Shown in pieces: positions 43,713-52,962 of a stretch of DNA of 64,000 nt. The position numbers were made by a program, and so were the translations under genes. The notes under the pieces are model-generated. The model was not told where the DNA came from. It made no database searches and was given only the letters and a program-made list of their open reading frames with translations. This stretch comes from Paraburkholderia caribensis. GTDB taxonomy: Bacteria > Pseudomonadota > Gammaproteobacteria > Burkholderiales > Burkholderiaceae. How positions within the stretch are numbered: the first letter of the stretch is position 1; every line of letters starts with the position of its first letter. The DNA lies in assembly GCF_002902945.1 (NCBI RefSeq), contig NZ_CP026101.1, positions 1,860,001 to 1,924,000 of the forward strand, read 5' to 3'.

Positions 43713-45044
43713 TCAGTTCAGCGCTTCCATGCGCAGCTTCGTCACCTTCGACACGACCGTCTTCAGCGCCTCGATGTTCGCGATCGCCGCGTTGACGTTC
43801 TTTTCCACCGTCTCGTGCGTAATCAGGATGATGTCCGTCTCGCCCTTCTTCGATACGTCCACCTGCTCCGATTCCTTCTGCAGCAGCGCGTCGATCGAGA
43901 TGCCCGTGTCGGCCAGAATGCGCGTGATGTCGGCCAGCACGCCCGTCACGTCCGCGACGCGCAGACGCAGGTAGTAGCCGCTCGTCACTTCGTCGATGGG
44001 GAGAATCGGCGTGCTCGACAGACGGTCCGGCTGGAACGCCAGATGCGGCACGCGATGCTCCGGGTCGGCCGTATGCAGGCGCGTCACGTCGACGAGATCG
44101 GCGACCACGGCGGAAGCCGTCGGCTCCGCGCCCGCGCCCTTGCCGTAGTACAGCGTCGTGCCGACGGCGTCGCCGTGCACCACCACGGCGTTCATCGCGC
44201 CTTCGACGTTGGCGAGCAGACGCTTGGCAGGAATCAGCGTCGGATGCACGCGCAGTTCGATGCCGTTGTCCGCGCGGCGCGCGATGCCGAGCAGCTTGAT
44301 CCGGTAGCCGAGTTCTTCCGCATACTTGATGTCGATCGCCGCGAGCTTGCTGATGCCTTCGACGTAGGCCTTGTCGAACTGGACCGGCACGCCGAACGCG
44401 ATCGCGCTCATGATCGTCGCCTTGTGCGCGGCGTCGACGCCTTCGATGTCGAAGGTCGGGTCGGCTTCCGCGTAGCCGAGTTCCTGCGCGGCCTTCAGCG
44501 CCGTCGCGAAGTCGAGGCCGCGGTCGCGCATCTCCGACAGGATGTAGTTCGTCGTGCCGTTGATGATGCCCGCGATGTACTGGATGCGGTTGGCCGTCAG
44601 GCCCTCGCGCAGCGCCTTGATGATCGGGATGCCGCCCGCGACGGCCGCCTCGAACGCGACCATCACGCCGTTGGCGCGCGCCGCCTCGAAAATTTCCGTG
44701 CCGTGCACCGCGAGCAGCGCCTTGTTGGCCGTCACGACATGCTTGCGGTTCGCGATCGCGCGCAGCACGAGTTCGCGCGCGATGCCCGTGCCGCCGATCA
44801 TTTCAGCGACGATGTCGATAGTGGGATCGTCGACGACCGAACCGAAGTCGTCGGTGATTGCGACGGTGCCCGCTTCGCTGCCGAGCGCGGCTGTCGCCTT
44901 GGCGGGATTGCGCACGGCAATGCGCGCAATCTCGATGCCGCGGCCTGCGCGTCGGTTGATTTCTTCCTGGTTGCGGCGCAGTACCGTGAAGGTGCCGCTG
45001 CCTACCGTGCCGAAGCCCAGCAGTCCAACTTTGATCGGTTCCAT
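43713..45044 (-). CDS. hom: Homoserine dehydrogenase
   Basis: 443 residues. The NAD(P)-binding GLLGFGTVGSG lies at residues 7-17, the catalytic domain includes VVTANKALLAVHG and EAAVAGGIPIIKAL, and a C-terminal ACT domain (VTGVLADITRILADTGISIDALLQKE) suggests threonine feedback. It is monofunctional, not fused to aspartokinase. I chose ATG 45044, since upstream residues to 45167 do not fit the family. It lies between the AlaA-like gene and thrC. Confidence 0.97.
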   Translation of the reverse strand: MEPIKVGLLGFGTVGSGTFTVLRRNQEEINRRAGRGIEIARIAVRNPAKATAALGSEAGTVAITDDFGSVVDDPTIDIVAEMIGGTGIARELVLRAIANRKHVVTANKALLAVHGTEIFEAARANGVMVAFEAAVAGGIPIIKALREGLTANRIQYIAGIINGTTNYILSEMRDRGLDFATALKAAQELGYAEADPTFDIEGVDAAHKATIMSAIAFGVPVQFDKAYVEGISKLAAIDIKYAEELGYRIKLLGIARRADNGIELRVHPTLIPAKRLLANVEGAMNAVVVHGDAVGTTLYYGKGAGAEPTASAVVADLVDVTRLHTADPEHRVPHLAFQPDRLSSTPILPIDEVTSGYYLRLRVADVTGVLADITRILADTGISIDALLQKESEQVDVSKKGETDIILITHETVEKNVNAAIANIEALKTVVSKVTKLRMEALN

Positions 45045-45102
45045 GCAGCGTGTGTGTCGAGTGAGAGATTGGTAAATCGGTTGGGGCGCGGAAAATCCGC
45101 GC

Positions 45103-46341
45103 TCAGGCCGCGTGGCGTTTGCGATAGCCGTCGAGGAAGCGCGCGATCCGGTTGATCGAATCGGCAAGATCGTCGACGTTCGGCAGGAACACGACGCGGA
45201 AGTGATCCGGCGTCTTCCAGTTGAAGCCGCTGCCCTGCACCAGCAGCACGCGCTCCTCCAGCAGCAAATCCAGAATGAACTGCTGGTCGTTTTCGATCGG
45301 ATACAGCTTCGGGTCCAGACGCGGGAACATGTACAGGGCCGCCTCGGGCTTCACGCAGGTGACGCCGGGAATCGCCGTCAGCATGTCGTACGCGAGTTCG
45401 CGCTGCTTGTACAGCCGCCCGCCCGGCGCGATCAGCTCGTTGATGCTCTGATAGCCGCCCAACGCCGTCTGGATCGCATACTGGCCGGGGACGTTCGGGC
45501 ACAGCCGCATCGACGCCAGAATGCCGAGCCCTTCGAAGTAGTCCTTCGCGCGCCGGCGGTTTTCGCCCGTCAGCCCCGACACCCACATCCAGCCCGCACG
45601 ATAGCCGCACGAGCGGTAGCTCTTCGACAGGCTGTTGAAGGTGACCGTGAGCACGTCTTCGGACAACGACGCCATCGACGTGTGCGTCTTGCCGTCATAA
45701 ATGATCTTGTCGTAGACCTCGTCCGCGAAAATGACGAGGCCGTGCTCGCGCGCGATCGCGATCAGGCCGAGCAGCAGTTCGTCCGAGTACAGCGCGCCCG
45801 TCGGGTTGTTCGGGTTGATGACGACGAGCGCCTTCGTGTTCGGCGTGATCTTCGCGCGGATGTCGTCGAGGTCGGGCATCCATGCATTCGACTCGTCGCA
45901 GATGTAGTGCACGGGCGTGCCGCCCGACAGGCTGACGCCCGCCGTCCACAGCGGGTAGTCGGGCGCGGGCAGCAGCACTTCGTCGCCGTCGTTCAGCAGC
46001 GCCTGCAAGGCCATCACGATCAGCTCGGACGCGCCGTTGCCGATGTAGATGTCGTCCAGCTCGACGCCCACCACGCCCTTCTGCTGCGCGTAATGCATGA
46101 TCGCCTTGCGCGCCGCGAACACGCCTTTCGAGTCCGAATAGCCCGACGACGTAGGCAGATTGCGGATCATGTCCTGGATGATTTCATCCGGCGCTTCGAA
46201 ACCGAACGGCGCCAGATTGCCGATGTTCAGCTTGATGATGCGATGGCCTTCCTCTTCGAGGCGCTTCGCATGCTCGAGAACGGGCCCGCGAATGTCGTAG
46301 CAGACGTTCAACAGCTTGTTGGATTTGAGTATCGGTTTCAC
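45103..46341 (-). CDS. alaA: PLP-dependent aminotransferase, AlaA (glutamate-pyruvate) type
   Basis: 412 residues from GTG 46341 (E. coli AlaA has 405). It begins with VKPILKSNKLLNVCYDIRGPVLEHAKRLEEEGHRIIKLNIGNLAPFGF; the fold-type I PLP site is SLSKSYRSCGYRAGW with Lys, and VVINPNNPTGALYS precedes it. It most likely makes alanine from pyruvate and glutamate. No ATG fits: the upstream frame is Arg/Pro-rich. It is upstream of hom-thrC with 58 nt between, a typical Burkholderia order. A group II intron lies in its 5' leader. Confidence 0.88.
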   Translation of the reverse strand: MKPILKSNKLLNVCYDIRGPVLEHAKRLEEEGHRIIKLNIGNLAPFGFEAPDEIIQDMIRNLPTSSGYSDSKGVFAARKAIMHYAQQKGVVGVELDDIYIGNGASELIVMALQALLNDGDEVLLPAPDYPLWTAGVSLSGGTPVHYICDESNAWMPDLDDIRAKITPNTKALVVINPNNPTGALYSDELLLGLIAIAREHGLVIFADEVYDKIIYDGKTHTSMASLSEDVLTVTFNSLSKSYRSCGYRAGWMWVSGLTGENRRRAKDYFEGLGILASMRLCPNVPGQYAIQTALGGYQSINELIAPGGRLYKQRELAYDMLTAIPGVTCVKPEAALYMFPRLDPKLYPIENDQQFILDLLLEERVLLVQGSGFNWKTPDHFRVVFLPNVDDLADSINRIARFLDGYRKRHAA

Positions 46342-46694
46342 GACGGGCACTTCGTCCTGGGTAAATGAGCGGGACCACCGGGTGAGCGGGACCACGGAGC
46401 GCTCGCCCCACGCAGCGGGCAAGCAATGAGACGGGATTGCGCGGCGGGCAGTCCCGGACCGCGCGGCACGGGCCGGACCGGCAGCAAGCATGATACGGGA
46501 CGTGGTCGGCGCGCGGCCGACGGGAAGCCGGACAGGCTTTCGGGTGGCGCCTTTCGCCGACGCTTTCCGGGCAGCCCGCGGGCATCCGCGGAGCACCCCG
46601 CAATGCACCCCACTGGCAGCGGCGGGCGCGGTCGCCAGCCTTGCGGGCGCGGCTTGTGGCAGCGCGCCAACCTGAAGGGAGCCGCCGGGCGGCT
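46342..46694. other. Leader of the alaA-like gene (3' exon side of the intron)
   Basis: About 350 bases of GC-rich sequence between the aminotransferase start and the intron. It contains two 12-bp direct repeats GAGCGGGACCAC (46367-46378 and 46384-46395) and a perfect palindrome AGCCGCC-G-GGCGGCT directly at the intron junction (about 46680-46694). No supported gene. Confidence 0.5.
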
Positions 46695-46735
46695 GTAGGG
46701 TAGCCCCCTTTCCTCTCGGAAAAGGGGCCCCCTTG

Positions 46736-46769
46736 GAACTGTACGTGCGACTTTCACCGCATACAGCTC
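46736..46769 (-). ncRNA. Group II intron domain V
   Basis: The minus strand reads GAGCTGTATGCGGTGAAAGT followed by CGCACGTACAGTTC. The outer GAGCTGTAYG pairs with CGTACAGTTC, GAAA caps the hairpin and the catalytic bulge lies in the right arm. This is the catalytic core and the most conserved part of group II ribozymes. Confidence 0.93.
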
Positions 46770-46791
46770 GAGCCTACAAACAACGCCCCGT

Positions 46792-48492
46792 TTATAACGG
46801 GACCGGCTTCGCTACTACAAGTCTACCAGCGTGCACTTGCTGGTGGCAGTGCGGGTGAAGCAGTACCCGGTTGGACAACGCGTCCGACCCGCCATGCATC
46901 CGATATTCCAGATGATGATCGTGCCAGCCGGTGTCGTCCGTCAGAGCACAACCACAGTGCGCACACAACCCGCTCTGTGACATAAATAGCGTCGCCCATT
47001 GCTTCCGGTACCGCACGGATTCCCACATGCGTTCCTGACGCAACTGCTCGCCATACTGCTCCCACGTCGGATCAAAGGGGTGGTAGTCCCCTTTCACCTT
47101 CTTGTGCCGTTTGATAACCGTACCGTTGATCTGGTATAGCTCAAATAGCCCCTTGCTGCCGTCTTTCCAAACCACAGGAGCAGCGAACACCCACTGACGT
47201 TCGCCAACTGAGCGGAAATACTTCTGTCCCACCCACCGGGCGTTCTTTTGCGGATGCCGCCTCTTGGACCACCACCAGAGTCTCCGAAAAACCAGATACT
47301 CCATGCGGTTGTACGCCTGTTTGGCCACGACGGGACTGTGATATTGCGCCCAGCCCCGTAACATCGGGTTCAGCAGCCGGATCAGATCCTCCTGCCTCAC
47401 CGTCTTGTTGCCGCTGATCGTTTCCGACACCTTGCGATAGAACGCTTGCGCGTTTTTCTTGCTCGGCTTGATGAGCAGTTTTCCCGAGTATTTCCGGAAA
47501 TTCCACCCAAGGAAATCGAAACCGTCATCAATATGGGTGATGCGCGTTTTCTCCTCCGACAGTCGCAGTCCCCGAACAGCAAGGAATGCTTCCACCCAAG
47601 GTTGGACTTCGCTCTCCAGCACCTCTTTCGAGTCACCGGTGATGATGAAATCGTCCGCGTACCGCACCACATTCACTTTCAGCTTCTTGGCTTTTGCGAT
47701 CCCTAGCTTCGCACCGAGGTGCGAATTCAGTTCACGTTCCAGCCCGTTCAGCGTCACGTTAGCCAACGTCGGGGAGATAATTCCTCCCTGTGGCGTACCG
47801 GCCTCAGTCGCCTGTAGCTGCCCTTTGTAAATCAGGCCAGCTTTCAACCACTTCCGCAGAATGCTTCTGTCCATTGGGACATTCGCGATCAACCAGTCGT
47901 GATTGATCCAGTCGAAGCAGCCTTTGATATCCGCTTCCAATACCCATTTGGCAGAGCCTTTCTGGGACATAGCGACGAATATCTGCGACATGGCATCGGC
48001 AGTCGAGCGGTTAATCCTGAACCCATAGGAGTTCGGGTCGCTCGTCGATTCCGACACCGGCTCCAGTGCCAGCAGATACAGGGCTTGCATCGCCCTGTCC
48101 CGCATGGTCGGAATGCCCAAAGGGCGCTCCTTCCCATTGGCCTTGGGGATAAAGACTCTCCGTAATGGCAGAGGCTTGTATCCACGCCGCTTTAACCTGC
48201 CGACGGCTTCCCATCGGCTCTCAGGCGAATCCCACAGTTCGCGATCGACTCCCGCCGTTCGCGCACCCTGGTTTTGCGTAACACGTCGTACCGCATACAA
48301 CTTTGCGGACAACGTGCGGGTCAGCATCCGTTGCAGGGCTTTCACCCTGCGCCAGTCACCTTCCCGCGTCGCCTTCGCAATTCGAATCTGCATCCCTCTC
48401 ACGTTCCGTTCGACCCGACGCCAATCTACGGCGTACCAGTTGTCAGGCACGTGGGAAAGCGCAGATCCATCCTTTCGGACGGATACTTTCAT
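46792..48492 (-). CDS. ltrA: Group II intron reverse transcriptase/maturase with HNH endonuclease
   Basis: 566 residues. The N-terminal RT-0 region (YAVDWRRVERNVRGMQIRIAK) and blocks 1-7 include LEADIKGCFDWINHDWL, AGTPQGGIISPTLAN and the catalytic YADD at 278-281. The maturase X domain follows (~330-460, LLNPMLRGWAQYHSPVVAKQAYNRM). A C-terminal HNH endonuclease (CAHCGCAL...WHDHHLEYR...HPHCHQQVH, ~505-555) cuts the bottom target strand for priming. No frameshift or premature stop is visible, so it looks active. AGGAGAG precedes ATG 48492. Confidence 0.96.
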   Translation of the reverse strand: MKVSVRKDGSALSHVPDNWYAVDWRRVERNVRGMQIRIAKATREGDWRRVKALQRMLTRTLSAKLYAVRRVTQNQGARTAGVDRELWDSPESRWEAVGRLKRRGYKPLPLRRVFIPKANGKERPLGIPTMRDRAMQALYLLALEPVSESTSDPNSYGFRINRSTADAMSQIFVAMSQKGSAKWVLEADIKGCFDWINHDWLIANVPMDRSILRKWLKAGLIYKGQLQATEAGTPQGGIISPTLANVTLNGLERELNSHLGAKLGIAKAKKLKVNVVRYADDFIITGDSKEVLESEVQPWVEAFLAVRGLRLSEEKTRITHIDDGFDFLGWNFRKYSGKLLIKPSKKNAQAFYRKVSETISGNKTVRQEDLIRLLNPMLRGWAQYHSPVVAKQAYNRMEYLVFRRLWWWSKRRHPQKNARWVGQKYFRSVGERQWVFAAPVVWKDGSKGLFELYQINGTVIKRHKKVKGDYHPFDPTWEQYGEQLRQERMWESVRYRKQWATLFMSQSGLCAHCGCALTDDTGWHDHHLEYRMHGGSDALSNRVLLHPHCHQQVHAGRLVVAKPVPL

Positions 48493-49506
48493 GCTGCTCT
48501 CCTACCTTGGGTTGATCATTCCCGCAGCAGAAGGCGCATCTTCCCCAACGGGGTAGACACACCCCGCTGGGGAACAACAGTTGAACAAATGTGGCCGCAT
48601 GCGCCCACATGTCATCCATGTACGACTCACGAGCGCGAACGCCCGTGTCTACCAAAGCATCAAGGTCTGTCAGCCATCTTGCGACGGTAGACCAGACGGA
48701 AGTCTGCCCGCTTTCGCGTGGGGTAATGTCCCAACCCCTATCCGGACCATTACAGTCCGGCATTCGCTTTTTCCGTCCTCCCATACCCGCACCGTCAACA
48801 GCGTTCCTTACGGTCCACCTGCCAGCCAAACCGCGCTGGCAACGATACGGGCTTACCGCGTTCCCGGCATGTCACACGACTGACGTAGGTTCTGCCTATT
48901 CCCCGACGGTCCAACGACGACGCAATCCGACCTTCTAGCGGATTGACCGACCGCACACCTTTTGGTTAGTGCCTATCAGCAGCTTTGGCACTGCATTATT
49001 AACGAGGTTTAACAGCAGTTCACTTACATTAACCCTATCAGCCAGCCTAGCTCCTCGACCCCCTTGCTGCTGGGAGTCTCCGAATGCCCACCTCACGGCA
49101 AGCAGTCGCCCGAAAACCATCCGGGGGCTACGTTGTCAGAGAAGCTTCACACCCCACCGTTACCAGTGACGCATGTTCTCCTAGGCTACTGCTGGTCGTA
49201 CAGCAGGTTCCCTGTCCCGCACTAAGCCGCGGGCTGGAACAATGACACGCCGAGCTTGCGCTCGACATACCTTAAAATCACATACCTCAATCCGCCTTGT
49301 TAGCGGAGGTGAGGCCGCTAACCGGGCGGAACCTGACGGAAATCAGGTCAATGCAATTACGCTCACGGGTCCTAAGACCTGCGATCGTGTAAGGCCGCAA
49401 TTCCGAGCCAGACGGCGCTCGGTTTCGCTTGCTACACAAGGGGTGGCCACAAGGTGCCACCAATGGGACGGCTTTCGCCGTCCAGTCGATGCGACTCGCG
49501 TCGCAC

Positions 49507-49762
49507 AAAAAGTTATAATTTAGCGGATTTTGACCGACTTCCGCAATGCACCACGCAAGGCTCTGCAAGCCTCACGCATGCGGCGGCAAGCGTTTGCACG
49601 GTTTGCACGCGGCAGCAGGCACCGCCCGCGCGCGCGGCGTGCCTGCCGCCGCCGTTCGCGCGGGTGCCCGGAGTCTCGACTGTCCCTGTGGCATTGAACC
49701 CGAGCTTGCGCATGCCGGTCGAACCGCGACTGCATGTCTAACGACGACCACGGAAAACCAGT
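49507..49762. other. Intergenic region at the intron 5' exon junction
   Basis: 256 bases between the intron and the Mth938-domain gene. Next to the junction is an AT-rich tract: TATAAT (49514-49519, plus strand) and, on the minus strand, TTGCGG-18 bp-TAAATT pointing into the intron. It therefore probably holds divergent promoters. The rest is GC-rich with no supported gene. Confidence 0.5.
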
Positions 49763-50137
49763 TTGAAATTACACCAGGATTCGAGCGGCGCCCTGAACAC
49801 CGTCACAGGCTACGGCGCCGGCTATGTCGACATCAATCTCCAACGTCATACGGGCAGCATCATCGTGATGCCGGAAAGCCCCGTCATCAGCTGGGCGGTG
49901 TCGTCGTTCGAGGCCCTCTCGCCCGAGCACTTCGCGCTGCTGATCGAGCCCGCCCCGGAAGTCGTCATCTTCGGCAGCGGCGAACGCCTGCGCTTTCCGC
50001 ATCCGCGCCTCACGGCCGCGCTCGCCGCCCACCGGATCGGCGTCGAGACGATGGACTTCAAGGCCGCTTGCCGAACCTACAACATCCTGATGGCGGAAGG
50101 CCGCAAGGTCGCCGCCGCGCTGCTGATCGAAGGCTGA
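49763..50137 (+). CDS. Mth938-like (DUF498/NDUFAF3-type) domain protein
   Basis: 124 residues covering one complete Mth938 domain: NTVTGYGAGYVDINLQRHTGSIIVMPESPVISW, PEVVIFGSGERLRFPHPRLTAAL, ETMDFKAACRTYNILMAEGRKVAAALL. The mitochondrial relative NDUFAF3 is a complex I assembly factor; the bacterial role is unknown. The only sensible start is TTG at 49763, preceded by GGAAA; the resulting MKLHQDSSGALN fits relatives. Confidence 0.85.
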   Translation: MKLHQDSSGALNTVTGYGAGYVDINLQRHTGSIIVMPESPVISWAVSSFEALSPEHFALLIEPAPEVVIFGSGERLRFPHPRLTAALAAHRIGVETMDFKAACRTYNILMAEGRKVAAALLIEG

Positions 50138-50439
50138 ACGCGGCGCCTGCACCCGCTCTCCCAGTGGACGCCCCGGCGTTTTTGGATTGCCTGTCTTGCG
50201 GATCAAGTACACTGCGCGGCCCGGCGCCTGAAAACAGGCAACAGCGGGCCGCGAAGCAAGCGGCCAATAGGGGTTGCATAAGGTTGTGTTAAGGACCGCG
50301 CACGGACAATGCGCGCCGGCGGGCTGCGCCGCGTCGGCTGCGGCGCAGGTGCGCCACACCCTGCCCGCGGCACGCGGCACGCCGGCAGCGGAATTCTCGC
50401 TGCGCGCCGCCCGCCTCAACGCGCGCGCCAGCAGCAGGG
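50138..50439. other. Intergenic region upstream of arnT
   Basis: About 300 bases of GC-rich sequence. A weak promoter-like pair (TTGCCT with a TACACT box near 50210) is visible around 50190-50215. No gene, no RNA and no clear terminator for the upstream gene was found. Confidence 0.4.
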
Positions 50440-52320
50440 ATGCCGTCCGAACGGAACAAGAAAGAAGCCGCGACAGCGGCGCCGACAAAGGTTGAAAAAC
50501 ACATGAACGACAAGCCGTCCGGGCTGACGCTCAATCGCACGACGGTCCTGCTGCTCGTGCTCACGCTGGCCGTGATCTGGTTCGTGCCGCTCGGCTGGCG
50601 CCATCTGCTGCCGAGCGACGAAGGCCGCTACGCGGAAATGGCGCGCGAGATGTTCGTCACCGGCGACTGGATCACGCCGCGCTACAACGGCTACAAGTAC
50701 TTCGAGAAGCCGCCGTTGCAAACCTGGCTGAACGCGCTGTCGTTCGCGTGGTTCGGCATCGGCGAATGGCAGGCGCGCCTCTACACGGCGCTGACGGGCT
50801 TCGCGGGCGTGCTGCTGATCGGCTACACGGGCGCGCGCGTGTTCAACGTCGCGACGGGTTTCTTCGCCGCGCTCGTGCTCGCAAGCGCGCCGTACTGGTA
50901 TCTGATGGGCCATTTCAACACGCTCGACATGGGCCTGTCGTTCTGGATGGAAGTCACGCTGTGCGCGCTGCTGCTGGCACAGCGTCCCGGGCTCCCGGCG
51001 CGCGAGCAGAGGCTGTGGATGTGGCTCGTGTGGGCGTCGATGGCGCTCGCGGTGCTGTCAAAGGGCCTCGTCGGGCTGATCCTGCCGGGCGCCGTGCTCG
51101 TGCTGTACACGGCCGTCGCGCGCGACTGGGCGCTCTGGAAGCGCCTTTACCTCGTGAGCGGGCTGATCGTATTTTTCGCGGTCGTCACGCCGTGGTTCGT
51201 GCTGGTGCAGGATCGCAACCCCGAATTCTTCAATTTCTTCTTTATCGTCCAGCAGTTCAGGCGCTATCTGACGCCCGAGCAGAACCGGCCCGGACCGCTC
51301 TGGTATTTCGTGCCCGTGATGCTGGTCGGCTTCCTGCCATGGCTGTCCGTCACGTTCCAGAGCGCGCGTCATGCGCTGCGCATGCCGCGTCAAGCGAACG
51401 GCTTTGCGCCCGTCACGCTGCTGTTCGTGTGGAGCGCGTTCATTTTCGTGTTCTTCAGCGCGTCGCATTCGAAGCTGCTGTCGTACACGCTGCCCATCGC
51501 GCCCGCGATCGCACTCGTGATCGGCATGTATCTGCCCCTCGTCACGCGCGAGCAGTTTCACCGCCATCTGACGGGCTACGCGCTGTTTCTCGTGGCGGGC
51601 GGCTTCGGCGCGGTGTTTCTCGGGCGTCTGGGCGACCGGCGCAATCCGAATGCGCTGTACCTGGAATTCCGCACGTGGGTGTTCGCGGCGCTCGCGGTCG
51701 GGTTCCTGTTGACGCTCGTCGCGATCTGGATCAACCGGCGCAGGCGCAGCACCGCGAACGGCGCGCAGAACGGCCTGCCCGCCGGCGCCATGACCGCCGC
51801 GGCGGGCACGGCGAGCGGGAGCGCGACGTCGACGGGCATCGTCGGCGCGGCGACGGCGTTCGGCATCGGCTGGGTGTTGCTCGCGACGATTGCCGGCACG
51901 GGCCACGACGCGTTCGGCCGGCTGTCGTCGGGCGCGCCGCTGGCGCCCGACGTCAAGGCCGCGCTGGCCAAACTGCCCGCCGACACGCCGTTCTACTCGG
52001 TCGGCGTGCTCGATCACACGATGCCGTTTTATATCGACCACACGATGATCATGGTCGAACATGCGGACGAACTGGGCTTCGGCGTATCCGTCGAACCGCA
52101 AAAATGGGTGCCGACGATCCCGCAATGGATCGAGCGCTGGAAGGCCGAGCGCTACGCCATGGCGCTGATGTCGCCGGATCGTTACAAGGCCTTCAGCGAG
52201 CAGCATCTGCCCATGACCGTGGTCGCACGCGATTCGCGCCGCGTGATCGTCGAAAAGCCGCTTCCCGCCGAAGCGGGCGCCGCGCCGGCTGCCGCTTCAG
52301 AGCCACAGCCGCAGCAATGA
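50440..52320 (+). CDS. arnT: Lipid A 4-amino-4-deoxy-L-arabinose transferase ArnT
   Basis: 626 residues. The first periplasmic loop has the ArnT pattern LGWRHLLPSDEGRYAEMAREM with the acidic catalytic pair, followed by WITPRYNGYKYFEKPPLQTWL. A dozen hydrophobic helices follow, and a soluble periplasmic C-terminal domain (from ~480) is present. It moves Ara4N from undecaprenyl phosphate to lipid A, giving resistance to polymyxin. ATG 50503 (MNDKPSG) is an alternative start; I kept 50440, preceded by AGCAGGG. arnE follows 28 nt downstream. Confidence 0.93.
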   Translation: MPSERNKKEAATAAPTKVEKHMNDKPSGLTLNRTTVLLLVLTLAVIWFVPLGWRHLLPSDEGRYAEMAREMFVTGDWITPRYNGYKYFEKPPLQTWLNALSFAWFGIGEWQARLYTALTGFAGVLLIGYTGARVFNVATGFFAALVLASAPYWYLMGHFNTLDMGLSFWMEVTLCALLLAQRPGLPAREQRLWMWLVWASMALAVLSKGLVGLILPGAVLVLYTAVARDWALWKRLYLVSGLIVFFAVVTPWFVLVQDRNPEFFNFFFIVQQFRRYLTPEQNRPGPLWYFVPVMLVGFLPWLSVTFQSARHALRMPRQANGFAPVTLLFVWSAFIFVFFSASHSKLLSYTLPIAPAIALVIGMYLPLVTREQFHRHLTGYALFLVAGGFGAVFLGRLGDRRNPNALYLEFRTWVFAALAVGFLLTLVAIWINRRRRSTANGAQNGLPAGAMTAAAGTASGSATSTGIVGAATAFGIGWVLLATIAGTGHDAFGRLSSGAPLAPDVKAALAKLPADTPFYSVGVLDHTMPFYIDHTMIMVEHADELGFGVSVEPQKWVPTIPQWIERWKAERYAMALMSPDRYKAFSEQHLPMTVVARDSRRVIVEKPLPAEAGAAPAAASEPQPQQ

Positions 52321-52348
52321 CTTCCTCCCTCACTCGAATCTTCCCTCG

Positions 52349-52720
52349 ATGAACCCGATTTCGCTTTTCTGCATCCTCGCGGGCGTCGCGCTGAACGCGA
52401 CGGCCCAGCTGCTTCTGAAGGCCGGCACGAACGCCATTGGCCATTTCGACTTCACGATGGCCAACGTCCTGCCGATCGGTTGGCGCATCGCGACGCAGCC
52501 GCCCATCGTCGCCGGGCTTGCGTGCTACGTGCTGAGCGTGGTCGTGTGGATCGTCGGGCTGTCGCGTGTCGACGTGTCGATTGCCTATCCGATGCTGTCG
52601 CTGGGCTATGTTGTGAACGCGTTCGCCGCGTGGTATCTGTTCGGCGAGGTATTGTCGGCGCAACGCCTGATCGGCATTGGCGTGATCCTGGTCGGCGTGG
52701 TGCTCGTCGCGCGTAGCTGA
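52349..52720 (+). CDS. Small EamA/SMR-type membrane protein, ArnE/ArnF-like
   Basis: 123 residues with four membrane segments (ISLFCILAGVALNATAQLLLKAG, GLACYVLSVVVWIVGLSRV, AYPMLSLGYVVNAFAAWYLFG, LIGIGVILVGVVLVARS). In E. coli ArnE and ArnF together flip undecaprenyl-phosphate-Ara4N across the inner membrane. Only one such gene is present in this cluster, so it may act as a homodimer. It lies between arnT and arnB. Confidence 0.85.
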   Translation: MNPISLFCILAGVALNATAQLLLKAGTNAIGHFDFTMANVLPIGWRIATQPPIVAGLACYVLSVVVWIVGLSRVDVSIAYPMLSLGYVVNAFAAWYLFGEVLSAQRLIGIGVILVGVVLVARS

Positions 52721-52887
52721 GCACGTCCGGCCGGGGCGATCCCGGCGTAGCAGAAACGCCCCTGGCAAGCGCGCCGGCGTCTGCTAACGTATTCCAAATT
52801 GTTTCGAGCGCTGGACATTGGAGCGGAACTCGCACATTATCGCCGCCGCATTCCGGCGCTGATCAGCCCAAACGCGGCGAATTTAAG

Positions 52888-52904
52888 CTTAATGAAAGCT
52901 AAAT
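52888..52904 (+). promoter_or_regulatory. PmrA-box-like direct repeat before arnB
   Basis: CTTAAT-GAAAG-CTAAAT: two half-sites 5 bp apart, the spacing of the PmrA box CTTAAT-N5-CTTAAT, with one mismatch in the second. A further GTTAAG lies at 52915-52920, and a TAATAT -10-like box at 52942-52947, just before the arnB start at 52963. The distance between the box and the -10 box is somewhat longer than at enteric PmrA promoters. Confidence 0.45.
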
Positions 52905-52962
52905 GCCGGGCTTCGTTAAGAAAGCAGCCAGTGACCCTTTTTAATATCGAGCAAAACCATCC

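Larger units (their letters stand above)
46695..49506 (-). mobile_element. Group II intron (bacterial, chloroplast-like class), 2.8 kb
   Basis: Read on the minus strand, the intron begins GTGCGACGCGAGTCGCATCG at 49506 and ends CTACCCTAC at 46695, satisfying GUGYG...AY. Domain V (46736-46769) is a 34-nt hairpin of the expected form. Domain VI follows with a bulged A 7 nt from the 3' end. Domain IV encodes the maturase/reverse transcriptase. About 1 kb of structured RNA (domains I-III) lies upstream of the ORF. The 5' exon ends in TTTTT and the 3' exon starts AGCCGCC. All parts look intact, so it may be mobile and self-splicing. Boundaries are inferred from motifs. Confidence 0.85.

Noticed and set aside
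42120..45155. A 1011-codon plus-strand frame across thrC and hom
   Set aside because: Shadow of two well-identified minus-strand genes; composition Arg/His-rich, no motif.
48920..48960. Alternative intron 5' end at GTGTGCGGTCGG (minus strand, ~48950)
   Set aside because: It would leave under 460 nt for domains I-III, too short for this intron class; GTGCGACG at 49506 fits better.
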